Shown piece after piece: positions 34,771 through 42,741 of a stretch of DNA of 64,000 nt (the stretch's first letter is position 1; the number at the start of each line of letters is the position of its first letter). The position numbers and the translations under genes were made by a program. The notes under the pieces were generated by a model. The model saw nothing but the letters and a program-made list of their open reading frames with translations. It ran no database searches and was not told where the DNA came from. This stretch comes from Qipengyuania gelatinilytica (GTDB lineage Bacteria > Pseudomonadota > Alphaproteobacteria > Sphingomonadales > Sphingomonadaceae): contig NZ_CP081294.1 of assembly GCF_019711315.1 (NCBI RefSeq), positions 2,232,001 through 2,296,000 on the forward strand. The letters run 5' to 3'.

Positions 34771-37163
34771 GCCGCCCTCCCGGTGCGGATACGCTTGAGC
34801 GCTGCGAGCAGGCCGTCGCGGTCGTAGCGGTAGATGGTGTCGTCGCCCGAATCTTCGGGGTCCGGACGAAGGCGGATGGTTTCGCGGGCGATGCCCCTGG
34901 CCCCATCGTTATCTTCGGCCAGCGCGATGTCGAGATCGGCCTCGACCTCGTCATCATCGGTTGCGATGCGGTAGCCTGCAGCGGAGACCAGCGGTTCGAG
35001 AATGGTACGGGCCCATTCGCTGTCCGAAGGTATACGGCAGGTCAGCGTGTGATCGACCTTGCGTGCCGCCTTGTAGCGCGAGAAGACCGCATGACCGTCG
35101 AGCAGCGGGATCGGCTTGCCGCCGATCAGCGTGACGCCCTCGATGTTGCGGTCGGCTTCGCTGGGCACGACATCGTCGGTGACATCGGCTGCGTCGAGGA
35201 CCTCGCGAACGGCATAGACCAGCTCGTTCTCGCCGTCGGACAGGCGCAGCAGGCGGCAGCGCTCTTCGGGCAGCTCGCCCGTATCGTGCCCTGCCAGCGT
35301 GAGGATTTCGCCGTCGATGATCGCCTGGGCGCGGTCGCCCTCGATATCGATGGCGTCGCGCGAGATCGTATCGATGCGGCGGACAAGTTCGAGGCGAACC
35401 GCGCGGTGGCGCCCGTCGAGACCTGCGAAGAGCATGACCGGAACGGCCTTCTTCGCTTCGACTTCCTTCTCGCGCTCGACCGGAGCCGCCTTGGCGCGAA
35501 CGCCGCCCGCCATGCCGCGCATCTGCGCAATGCTCGGCAGGTCGATCAGCATCATCGGACGCCCGTCGTCGAGCAGCGTCGTGCCTGCATAGAGGCGCGT
35601 TTCCATGATCGCCGGTGCGATCGGCTTCACCACCACATCCTCGTGATCGAACACGCGGTCTACGGCGAGGGCGAAGACATCGTCGCTCGCAAGGCGAACG
35701 AGGATGAGCGTCTTGGTTCCCCATTCGCAATTGTCGTTGGTCTCGCTGCCGAGCACTTCGCCAAGCGAGAGGCAGGGGACGCGTTTGTCGCGGAAGGTGA
35801 CGAGGCGGCGGTCGCCGGCCTGGGCGAATTCCACATGGCTCGAATTGCCGAAGACGATTTCCTCGACATAGCTGCGCGGGATTGCATAGCGCTGGTCGCC
35901 CGAGCCGACCGTCAGGGCGGCAATGATCGACAGGGTCAGCGGCAGCTTCAGGTGGAAGCTCGTGCCTTCGCCCGGCTTACTGGTAACTTCGATCGAACCG
36001 CCGACGCGCTCGATATTGGATCGCACCACGTCCATGCCGACGCCGCGGCCCGAAACCGAACTGACCGCATCGGCAGTCGACAGGCCGGGTTCGAAGATGA
36101 GATTCTGCTTCTGGCCTTCGGACATCGCGTCGAGTTCGGACCGCGAATACAGGCCGTTGGCGAGCGCCTTTGCAGCAACCTTCTCGACGTTGATGCCGCC
36201 GCCGTCATCGGTGATGACGAGGCTGATCTGGTTGCCCGACTGGCGGGCTGCGAACTTCAGCATGCCGATTTCGCGCTTGCCGTTCTTGAGGCGCTGCGCG
36301 GGTGTTTCGACACCGTGATCGATGGCATTGCGGATGATGTGGGTCAGCGGGTCGCGGACCATTTCGATCATCTCGCGGTCGAGCTCGACCTCGCTGCCTT
36401 CGAAGTCGACCATGACCTGCTTGCCCAGCTCGTTCGAGAGGTCACGGACGAGGCGGGGAAGCGAGGAGAAGAGATGCTCGAGGCGCTGCATGCGCATGCG
36501 GGTGATCGAGGTGCGAACATCGGCGAGAATGGCCGAAAGGCGCTCGAAGGGGCCGTCGATGGTCGGCTGTTCGCCGGCTTCGCGCAGGCGGCGGGCAAGG
36601 TCGTTGCGCGCCAGCACCATGTCGGAAACGCCTTTCATGACCTCGTCGAGAAGGTCGACGGGAAGGCGGATCGATCGCTGAACGCCCTGGCGCGGTGCGG
36701 CTTTCTGGGTCTCGCCGCCATCGTCGGTCCTGGACGCTTCGGCGGACTTCGTCTCGAGAACGGAAATTTCGATATCGCTCTGGACTTCGACTTCACCGTC
36801 GGGGTTGAGCGCGGCAATCAGCGCTTCGTCACCACCTTCGCCCAGATCCTCGCCCGCTTCGATCGCGTCGGTCATTTCCGAGATGCGGTCGATGATGGCG
36901 AGCACTGCGGTCACCAGGGCGCTGTCGGGTTCGCGGCGACCGGCGCGGCATTCCGCCAGCGCGTCTTCTGCGGCGTGGCTCAGCTTTTCGAGACGGGGGA
37001 AGTCGAAAAAGCCGCAATTGCCCTTCACCGTGTGGACGAAGCGGAAGATGGTATCGATTCTCGCCTTGTCGGACGGATCGGCTTCCCATGCGACCAGTTC
37101 GCTGCCGGATTGCTCCAGCATTTCACGGGTTTCGGCGACAAAGTCGGCCAGCAGTTCATCCAT
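34767..37163 (-). CDS. cheA: chemotaxis histidine kinase CheA with extra CheW and receiver-like tail
   Basis: 798 residues. Domains in order: Hpt with H44 (FVHTVKGNCGFF); no clear CheY-binding P2; dimerisation P3 (DLLDEVMKGVSDMVLARNDL); HATPase with N-box HIIRNAIDHGVE, DDGGG and GRGVGMDVVRSNIERVGG; a CheW-like module (AALTVGSGDQRYAIPRSYVE); a second CheW-like module (about 575-695); and a final segment (about 700-798, encoded by roughly 34770-35057). That tail has the alternating pattern of a receiver domain but no phosphorylatable aspartate site. The kinase core appears intact. It is the first gene of the operon, with a 49-bp upstream gap containing TTAACCAT. The tail assignment is by eye. 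Confidence 0.95.
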   Translation of the reverse strand: MDELLADFVAETREMLEQSGSELVAWEADPSDKARIDTIFRFVHTVKGNCGFFDFPRLEKLSHAAEDALAECRAGRREPDSALVTAVLAIIDRISEMTDAIEAGEDLGEGGDEALIAALNPDGEVEVQSDIEISVLETKSAEASRTDDGGETQKAAPRQGVQRSIRLPVDLLDEVMKGVSDMVLARNDLARRLREAGEQPTIDGPFERLSAILADVRTSITRMRMQRLEHLFSSLPRLVRDLSNELGKQVMVDFEGSEVELDREMIEMVRDPLTHIIRNAIDHGVETPAQRLKNGKREIGMLKFAARQSGNQISLVITDDGGGINVEKVAAKALANGLYSRSELDAMSEGQKQNLIFEPGLSTADAVSSVSGRGVGMDVVRSNIERVGGSIEVTSKPGEGTSFHLKLPLTLSIIAALTVGSGDQRYAIPRSYVEEIVFGNSSHVEFAQAGDRRLVTFRDKRVPCLSLGEVLGSETNDNCEWGTKTLILVRLASDDVFALAVDRVFDHEDVVVKPIAPAIMETRLYAGTTLLDDGRPMMLIDLPSIAQMRGMAGGVRAKAAPVEREKEVEAKKAVPVMLFAGLDGRHRAVRLELVRRIDTISRDAIDIEGDRAQAIIDGEILTLAGHDTGELPEERCRLLRLSDGENELVYAVREVLDAADVTDDVVPSEADRNIEGVTLIGGKPIPLLDGHAVFSRYKAARKVDHTLTCRIPSDSEWARTILEPLVSAAGYRIATDDDEVEADLDIALAEDNDGARGIARETIRLRPDPEDSGDDTIYRYDRDGLLAALKRIRTGRAA

Positions 37164-37208
37164 CGGTCTTGGACCCCCAGTTCTCGTTAGGGTCCGCTAT
37201 GGGCTAAG

Positions 37209-37216
37209 ATGGTTAA
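37209..37216 (-). promoter_or_regulatory. possible CtrA half-site upstream of cheA
   Basis: TTAACCAT on the minus strand, 46-53 bases before the cheA start, is the half-site described for CtrA-controlled promoters in alphaproteobacteria. Only one half-site with a partial second (TTAG five bases on) is seen, so it may be chance. It overlaps the last codons of the MATE gene. Confidence 0.3.
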
Positions 37217-38580
37217 CGTTTCGTTTGGCCTGACCCGGCGCCCTGCGGGCCATTCTTGAGGACCCACCATACGACCAGCGCCGCCAATACCCCGCCGGCA
37301 AGGTTGGCGACCAGTTCGGCGCCATAGATCGCATCTTCGCCCCAGGCGCTGCGCAACAGCCAGCCGAACGGCAGCATGACGAGGAAGACACGCGCCGCGC
37401 TCTGGGCGAGGGCCAAGGATGCGCGATCGACTGCGTTGAGCGCGCCATTGGCCGTGATCAGGAGGCCGAATCCCGCATAGCCCCAGACCGAAATTTCGAG
37501 GTAGCGCGAGAATTGCGCGATGACCGCTTCATCGTCGGTGAAGAAGTCGGCGAACCAGTCACCGAACAGGAACAGGATGAGTGCGGTGATGATGCCGTAT
37601 CCCACGCAGAACAGGCCAGCCCAGTACATCGCCAGGCGCGAGCGGTCGGCACGGTTCGCCCCCCAGTTCTGCCCAACGATCGCGCCGATCGACCCGGAAA
37701 GGGCGAGCAGGGGTACGACCGCGAAGCTTTGCAGGCGGCCCGCTGCGCCGAAACCCGCGACAGCGTCTTCGCCCTGGCTGGCAAGCAGGGCGGTAAGGAC
37801 CGAAAGACCGATGGGATTGATCGCGTTGGAGAAGGCGGCAGGCCCTGCAACACCGATGATGGCCTTGCTCGACGCGGCGAGATCGCATTCGCGGATCCGG
37901 GTCGGGTGGATGGCGATGCTCGTGCGGCGAATGAAGAAGAGGGCGACAAGGATCGCGACCAGGAACCCGGCAATCGTCGCATAGGCAGCGCCCGCGATAC
38001 CGAAGCCGCCGAACCCGAACGCGCCGGTGATCAGGATCGGGTCGAGGATCCAGTTGAGCACCGAATAGGTGATCGAGATCAGGGACACGTAACGCGCTTC
38101 CCCCTGTCCGCGCAAAACGCCCTGCAGGCCCATCTGTGTAAGCAGTACGGGCATGCCGAGCGAATAGGGCTGCATGTAGTCGCGGATCAGCGGCAACAGC
38201 GCGTCGCTCGCCTGCATCAGGCGGAACAATGGGTCGAGCAGGAGGTAGAGGGCAAGCCCCAGCACGATGCCGGTCGTCAGGGCGAAGACGACACCGAAAT
38301 TCGCACGGCGTTCGGCACGTTCCTCGTCGCCCTCGCCAAGTGCGCGGGCAATCACCGAATTGATGCCGACCATAACGCCGACGCCGAGGCTCGAGAGCGC
38401 AATCGTGATCGGAAAGATGAAGCTGACTGCGGCCAGTTCGGCCGAACCCAGCTGGCCGATGAAATACGCGTCGATCAGGCCGACCGACATGATGGCGGCG
38501 ACCCCGATGATCATGGGCAAAGTCTGGGTGACGAGATGGCCGCGGATGCTGCCCTTGGTCAGTTTGGCCGTCTCGCTCAT
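37213..38580 (-). CDS. MATE family multidrug/drug-sodium antiporter
   Basis: 455 residues with twelve membrane helices in two similar halves. It starts with LVTQTLPMIIGVAAIMSVGLIDAYFIGQLG, the N-terminal MATE pattern, and the second half repeats the fold (GPAAFSNAINPIGLSVLTA). These pumps export cationic drugs using Na+ or H+. It lies upstream of cheA on the same strand with a 49-bp gap; functional linkage to chemotaxis is not implied. Substrate unknown. Confidence 0.9.
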   Translation of the reverse strand: MSETAKLTKGSIRGHLVTQTLPMIIGVAAIMSVGLIDAYFIGQLGSAELAAVSFIFPITIALSSLGVGVMVGINSVIARALGEGDEERAERRANFGVVFALTTGIVLGLALYLLLDPLFRLMQASDALLPLIRDYMQPYSLGMPVLLTQMGLQGVLRGQGEARYVSLISITYSVLNWILDPILITGAFGFGGFGIAGAAYATIAGFLVAILVALFFIRRTSIAIHPTRIRECDLAASSKAIIGVAGPAAFSNAINPIGLSVLTALLASQGEDAVAGFGAAGRLQSFAVVPLLALSGSIGAIVGQNWGANRADRSRLAMYWAGLFCVGYGIITALILFLFGDWFADFFTDDEAVIAQFSRYLEISVWGYAGFGLLITANGALNAVDRASLALAQSAARVFLVMLPFGWLLRSAWGEDAIYGAELVANLAGGVLAALVVWWVLKNGPQGAGSGQTKR

Positions 38581-38702
38581 GCAAAAGCGGCGCTAGCGGG
38601 GCAAGCTGCTCTTGGAAAGCGCCATGTTGCTTCGTGCTTCTTGCCGCACAGGGGGCGCTCGTGCGATAGAGGTTTCAAATAGAGACCCAAGGAGAGACCG
38701 CC

Positions 38703-39479
38703 ATGGCAACGCAGATGAAGCCCCAAAGCGAACCAAAGTTCGAATGCAGCGAAGAAGAGTGGAAAGTCCGCCAGGACCTGGCCGCATGCTATCGCATCTT
38801 CGAACACCTTGGCTGGGGCGAAAGCATCTACAACCACATCTCCGTGGCTGTGCCGGGCGAGAAAGACACTTTCCTCATCAACCCGTTCGGCCTGCTCTAT
38901 GACGAGGTGACCGCATCGAACCTCGTGAAGATCGATGTCGAGGGCAACAATGTCGGCCAGTCGCAATATATGGTGAACAAGGCCGGCTTCACCCAGCACG
39001 CGCATTTCCACAAGCATCTGGGTGAGCGGGCAACCGCGATCTGCCATGTGCACACCACGGCCACCATGGCGGTGTGCAGCCACAAGGACGGGCTGGTCCC
39101 GACCAATTTCTACGCCTGCAATTTCCAGGGCCAGATCGGCTATCATGATTTCGAAGGCGTCACCGTCAGGCCCGACGAAGGCGACCGGCTCGTCGAGAAC
39201 CTCGGCAACCATTCGATCCTCATGCTTCGCAATCATGGCCCGGTCGTGATGGACAAGACCATTCCCGGCATGTTCGTGAAGATGTGGGCCCTCCAGCGCG
39301 CCTGCGAGATCCAGATTGCTACGCTCAGCCAGGGCGAGCCCAACATCGTGAAGCAGGAGGTGGTCGACACCCACCAGCGCGACCTCGCGGTGATGCAGAC
39401 ACAGGGCGGGGCAGGCGTGTTCGATTTCGAGGCGTGGAAGCGCCGGATCTCGAAGATCGACGACAGCTGGAAGTCGTAA
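38703..39479 (+). CDS. class II aldolase/adducin domain protein
   Basis: 258 residues with a strong ribosome site (AAGGAGAG) before the ATG. The fold is class II aldolase/adducin: GESIYNHISVAVPGEKDTFLINP, then TAICHVHTTATMAVCSHKDG with the His pair, and NHSILMLRNHGPVVM with a further histidine, the usual zinc ligands of fuculose-phosphate-aldolase-like enzymes. Stand-alone members in alphaproteobacteria are of unknown substrate. It precedes the [2Fe-2S] subunit gene by 41 bp and the two may be cotranscribed. Confidence 0.88.
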   Translation: MATQMKPQSEPKFECSEEEWKVRQDLAACYRIFEHLGWGESIYNHISVAVPGEKDTFLINPFGLLYDEVTASNLVKIDVEGNNVGQSQYMVNKAGFTQHAHFHKHLGERATAICHVHTTATMAVCSHKDGLVPTNFYACNFQGQIGYHDFEGVTVRPDEGDRLVENLGNHSILMLRNHGPVVMDKTIPGMFVKMWALQRACEIQIATLSQGEPNIVKQEVVDTHQRDLAVMQTQGGAGVFDFEAWKRRISKIDDSWKS

Positions 39480-39520
39480 GACCACTCGACATTCCCGCCA
39501 TTCGAAGCGAAAGCGCCGCC

Positions 39521-40078
39521 ATGTCGCGCATGACGGTCAACGAACGTCCCATCGAATTCCTGATGGACCCGGAAACACCCCTGCTGTGGGCGCTGCGCGA
39601 TGCTGCCAACCTTACCGGCACCAAGTTCGGCTGCGGCGAGGGCGATTGCGGCTCGTGCATCGTACACATCGACGGCGAACCGCTGCGTAGCTGCCTCGTC
39701 ACGATTGCCGAGGCCGAAGGGCGCTTCATCACCACCATCGAGGGGCTGTCGGGCGACCGGACGCACCCGGTCCAGCAGGCCATGGTTGCAGAACAGGCGA
39801 TCCAGTGCGGCTTTTGCACGCCCGGCTTCGTCATGGCGGCTGCCGCATTGATCGACCGCAATCCGGGCGCAAGCGAAGCGGAAATCAAGGCAGCGATCCC
39901 CAATATCTGCCGCTGCGGTGTCTATCCGCGGCTGGTGCGGGCGATCCAGCGTGCGGGCCGTGTCGCGCGGCGACAGGAACGTATCAGCGCAGCGCCCGCA
40001 CCGGGAATCAGCGCCGAGGATGCCGCCCAGGACGTCCCGGCACTGAGTGCTCCCGAACAAACGCCCGAACGCGACTAG
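39521..40078 (+). CDS. [2Fe-2S] subunit of molybdenum hydroxylase type (orphan)
   Basis: 185 residues from the ATG at 39521; the frame is open far upstream through the previous gene but shows no homology there. Residues 38-58 (C38, C43, C46, C58) form the plant-ferredoxin-type cluster and C96, C99, C130, C132 the second cluster (QCGFCTPGF, ICRCGVYPR), exactly the pattern of xanthine-dehydrogenase and isoquinoline-1-oxidoreductase small subunits. A roughly 35-residue alanine/proline-rich C-terminal tail is extra. No large molybdopterin subunit or FAD subunit follows; the next gene is on the other strand. It is either an orphan or pairs with a distant subunit. Confidence 0.9.
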   Translation: MSRMTVNERPIEFLMDPETPLLWALRDAANLTGTKFGCGEGDCGSCIVHIDGEPLRSCLVTIAEAEGRFITTIEGLSGDRTHPVQQAMVAEQAIQCGFCTPGFVMAAAALIDRNPGASEAEIKAAIPNICRCGVYPRLVRAIQRAGRVARRQERISAAPAPGISAEDAAQDVPALSAPEQTPERD

Positions 40079-40089
40079 CCCCTAACGCA

Positions 40090-40124
40090 AAACGGCGACC
40101 CTTCCGGGCCGCCGTTTCGTTTTT
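40090..40124 (+). terminator. intrinsic terminator after [2Fe-2S] subunit gene
   Basis: AAACGGCG pairs with CGCCGTTT, with an inner CCC/GGG stem (one A/C mismatch) and a TTCC loop, followed by CGTTTTT. It sits just past the stop at 40078 and before the convergent TonB receptor gene. Confidence 0.8.
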
Positions 40125-40141
40125 CGGGTCCGCTATGCGGA

Positions 40142-42232
40142 TCAGATCTCGAAGCGCACTCCGATGCGGGCGGTGAAAGGATCGCCGGGCTGGATGTTGT
40201 TGTCGCCATGCGCGCTTGGGTAATAGTCCTCGTCGAGCAGGTTTTCGATATTGAGCTGCAGGCTGAGCTTTTCGCTGACCGTGTAATAGGCGGCTGCATC
40301 GACGCGCCAGTAGCTCGGCAGGACGACATCGTTGGAGAAGCTGGCGAACTGCTGCGACTGGTGGATGACACCCAGGCCGAAGCCCAGCTGTTCCGACAGG
40401 TCGAAGCGGTTCCAGGCGCTGATCGAATGCTCGGGCAGCTGCTGCAGGCGCTGTCCGGCGGTGCCGAACGCGTTGTCGTTGAGGAGCTCGCCGTCGAGAT
40501 AGGTGTAGCCGAGATTGGCCTTCCAGAAATCTGCGACTTCGCCCACCGCTCCGATTTCAAAGCCTTCCGCACGGCTTTCGCCGGCAAGCACGGTCAGCGT
40601 CGTATCGGTCGGATCGACTGCGCGGATGTTGGTCCGCTCGAGGCGGAAGATGGCTGCGGTCACGAGCACCTTGTCGAGCGGTGCCCACTTGGCGCCGATC
40701 TCGTAATTGGTGAACTTCTCCGGCTCGAACTGGCTGCGGTCGGGCGAGAGGACCAGGAACTGGTCGCCCGCCTGCGGGAGGAAGCTTTCCGCATAGCTGG
40801 CGTAGATCGAGAGGTCGGGGGTGGGCTTCACGATCAGGCCGGCACGCGGGCTGAACTGCTCGTCCACCCGGTCACCCGCAACGCCGCCGATTAGGTCGAG
40901 CGTTTCGAGGTCGAAGCGATCCCAGCGCAGGCCGCCGACCAGCTCGATATACTCGCCTATCTGCAGCTGTTCCTGAGCGTAGAAGGACAGGGTCTTGAGC
41001 TGGCTGTCACGCGAACGCGACGTCGGATTGAGCGAGAACGCCGGGACGAAGATTACGTCATCGAGGGCGGTTTCGTTGGTCGTGTCGAAGCTGACCGTCT
41101 GGCGCGCGTTCTGCGTGTCCTGACTGCTGGCTTCGACACCGAAAAGGAAGGTCGATTCCAGATCGCCGCTTTCGGCCTCCCAGATCGCATTGGCCTGGCC
41201 GATCCAGTTGGTGCGCTCGGTCGTATCCCGATAGCCGCCCAGCGAAACGGTCGTGCCGTCGGTGCCGCCCGGAACGATGTTCTGGTACGCCTTGTCGTAA
41301 TCGGCGAACTGGAGGCTGGCATTGGCCGAAAGTCCGCCGTTGAAATCGTGCTCCAGCCGAACGCGGCCGATATGCACTTCTGCTTCGGAGTAATTGAAAT
41401 CGCGGTCGCCGAAGAAGGTGCTGTCATACCCGGTCAGCGGGCCGCCATCGAGCGAGGGCACGCCGCGGTCGGTTACGCGCTCGTCATTGTCATAGGTGTA
41501 GCTGGCGATCAGCGTGGTGTCGGGGCCGAGCGCTGCGGTCAGCGTGGGCGAGATACCGATGAAGCGACCATCGTAGAAATCGCGGTCGTTGTTGAATTCC
41601 TCGTAAGTCGCGTTGAGGCGCAGGGCGAGATCGTCGGTGACCGGCTGGTTCACATCGGCGAGCAGCGCGAATGCGCCGAAATTGTCGACCGAAGCTTCGC
41701 CGCCGACAAATGCGTTGGACAGGTCTGCGCGCTTGGCGACACGGTTTATGGCGCCGCCGCCGGCACCGCGGCCGAAGATCAGCGCATTGGCACCCTTGAG
41801 CACTTCGACACGCTCGATGTTATAGAGCGAGCGATAGTACTGCGCATCGTCGCGCAGGCCGTCGATATAGAAGTCGGCCGTGGTTTCCTGGCCGCGAATG
41901 AAGACTTCGTCGCGGTGGCCTTCGCCCGATTCCATGCTGACGCCCGGAATGTAGCGCAGTGCGTCATTGAGCTGGCGGATCGACTGGTCTTCAAGCTGGT
42001 CTTCGGTGATGAAGCTGACGGCCTGGGGGACATCGATCAGCGGGGTCGGGGTCTTCGTCGCCGTCGAGCCGTCTTCATTGTCATAGCCGTCTGCGCGTTC
42101 GCCGGTCACCACGATATCGGTGGGCAAGTAGTCGCGCTCCGGCTGCGCATCGGCAGCGAGCGTGGAAGCCGCTGCGGGGGCCGCGAGGGCAGTTCCCGAA
42201 AGCAGGATTGCGAGAGTGGCGAGGGACCTCAT
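40142..42232 (-). CDS. TonB-dependent siderophore receptor
   Basis: 696 residues with a signal peptide (MRSLATLAILLSGTALAAPAAA). A TonB-box region and plug domain follow (TPTPLIDVPQAVSFITEDQL; NIERVEVLKGANALIFGRGA), then a 22-stranded barrel ending in the aromatic-like C terminus ARIGVRFEI. The plug pattern and length fit catecholate/hydroxamate siderophore receptors (FhuA/Fiu-type). A near-perfect Fur box lies 16 bp upstream of the start, so it is almost certainly iron-repressed. The siderophore bound is unknown, and no TonB, ExbB or ABC transporter gene is nearby. Confidence 0.93.
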   Translation of the reverse strand: MRSLATLAILLSGTALAAPAAASTLAADAQPERDYLPTDIVVTGERADGYDNEDGSTATKTPTPLIDVPQAVSFITEDQLEDQSIRQLNDALRYIPGVSMESGEGHRDEVFIRGQETTADFYIDGLRDDAQYYRSLYNIERVEVLKGANALIFGRGAGGGAINRVAKRADLSNAFVGGEASVDNFGAFALLADVNQPVTDDLALRLNATYEEFNNDRDFYDGRFIGISPTLTAALGPDTTLIASYTYDNDERVTDRGVPSLDGGPLTGYDSTFFGDRDFNYSEAEVHIGRVRLEHDFNGGLSANASLQFADYDKAYQNIVPGGTDGTTVSLGGYRDTTERTNWIGQANAIWEAESGDLESTFLFGVEASSQDTQNARQTVSFDTTNETALDDVIFVPAFSLNPTSRSRDSQLKTLSFYAQEQLQIGEYIELVGGLRWDRFDLETLDLIGGVAGDRVDEQFSPRAGLIVKPTPDLSIYASYAESFLPQAGDQFLVLSPDRSQFEPEKFTNYEIGAKWAPLDKVLVTAAIFRLERTNIRAVDPTDTTLTVLAGESRAEGFEIGAVGEVADFWKANLGYTYLDGELLNDNAFGTAGQRLQQLPEHSISAWNRFDLSEQLGFGLGVIHQSQQFASFSNDVVLPSYWRVDAAAYYTVSEKLSLQLNIENLLDEDYYPSAHGDNNIQPGDPFTARIGVRFEI

Positions 42233-42247
42233 ACGAATCTTTCTTAT

Positions 42248-42262
42248 TGAGAATGATTATCA
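42248..42262 (-). promoter_or_regulatory. Fur box upstream of TonB receptor
   Basis: Read on the minus strand this is TGATAATCATTCTCA, matching the 7-1-7 Fur consensus TGATAATnATTATCA with a single mismatch. It is 16-30 bases before the receptor start, where bound Fur-Fe2+ would block the promoter. Confidence 0.85.
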
Positions 42263-42396
42263 ATTAATGACCCCCTGCTATTGAGACCTATTCGCAATAG
42301 CAACCCCCAATCGGGCTTTCCGGGGTGAAAAAATCGCAAGAGCCGCTTTCACTCATCGCAACAGCCGATTAGACGCTGGCGCGAAGGAGATACCGA

Positions 42397-42741
42397 ATGA
42401 AGGCCACCATCTGGCACAACCCGAAGTGCGGCACGTCTCGCAAGACGCTCGCCATTCTCGAGAACCTGTCGAAGGTCGACGTGGAGGTGATCGAATATCT
42501 CAAGGATCCGCCGACTGCGGACAAGCTTGCACAGCTTTACAAGGATGCGGGCCTCACCCCGAACGAAGGCCTCCGTATCCGCGGTACCGACGCGGCCGAG
42601 CGCGGCTTGCCCGATGCCGATGCGCAGACCGTGCTCGAGGCCATGGTGGCCGATCCTATCCTGATCGAGCGTCCGCTGGTGGAAACCGACAAGGGCGTTC
42701 GCCTTTGCCGTCCTCAGGATACGGTACTGGAAATCCTCTAA
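42397..42741 (+). CDS. arsC: arsenate reductase, glutaredoxin type
   Basis: 114 residues of the thioredoxin-fold ArsC family. The catalytic cysteine is in NPKCGTSRKTL (Cys11), and IERPLVETDKGVRLCRP carries the conserved arginine and proline region near the C terminus. The enzyme reduces arsenate to arsenite using glutathione and glutaredoxin. No arsB, arsR or ACR3 gene is adjacent, so it is a stand-alone arsC, and a YffB-like redox role is an alternative. It lies opposite the Fur-regulated receptor across a 164-bp gap, and its stop overlaps the MFS gene's stop. Confidence 0.85.
   Translation: MKATIWHNPKCGTSRKTLAILENLSKVDVEVIEYLKDPPTADKLAQLYKDAGLTPNEGLRIRGTDAAERGLPDADAQTVLEAMVADPILIERPLVETDKGVRLCRPQDTVLEIL

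Noticed and set aside
35049..37190. 713-codon plus-strand open frame opposite cheA
   Set aside because: Clear antisense shadow of a GC-rich gene; cheA has all its domain signatures.
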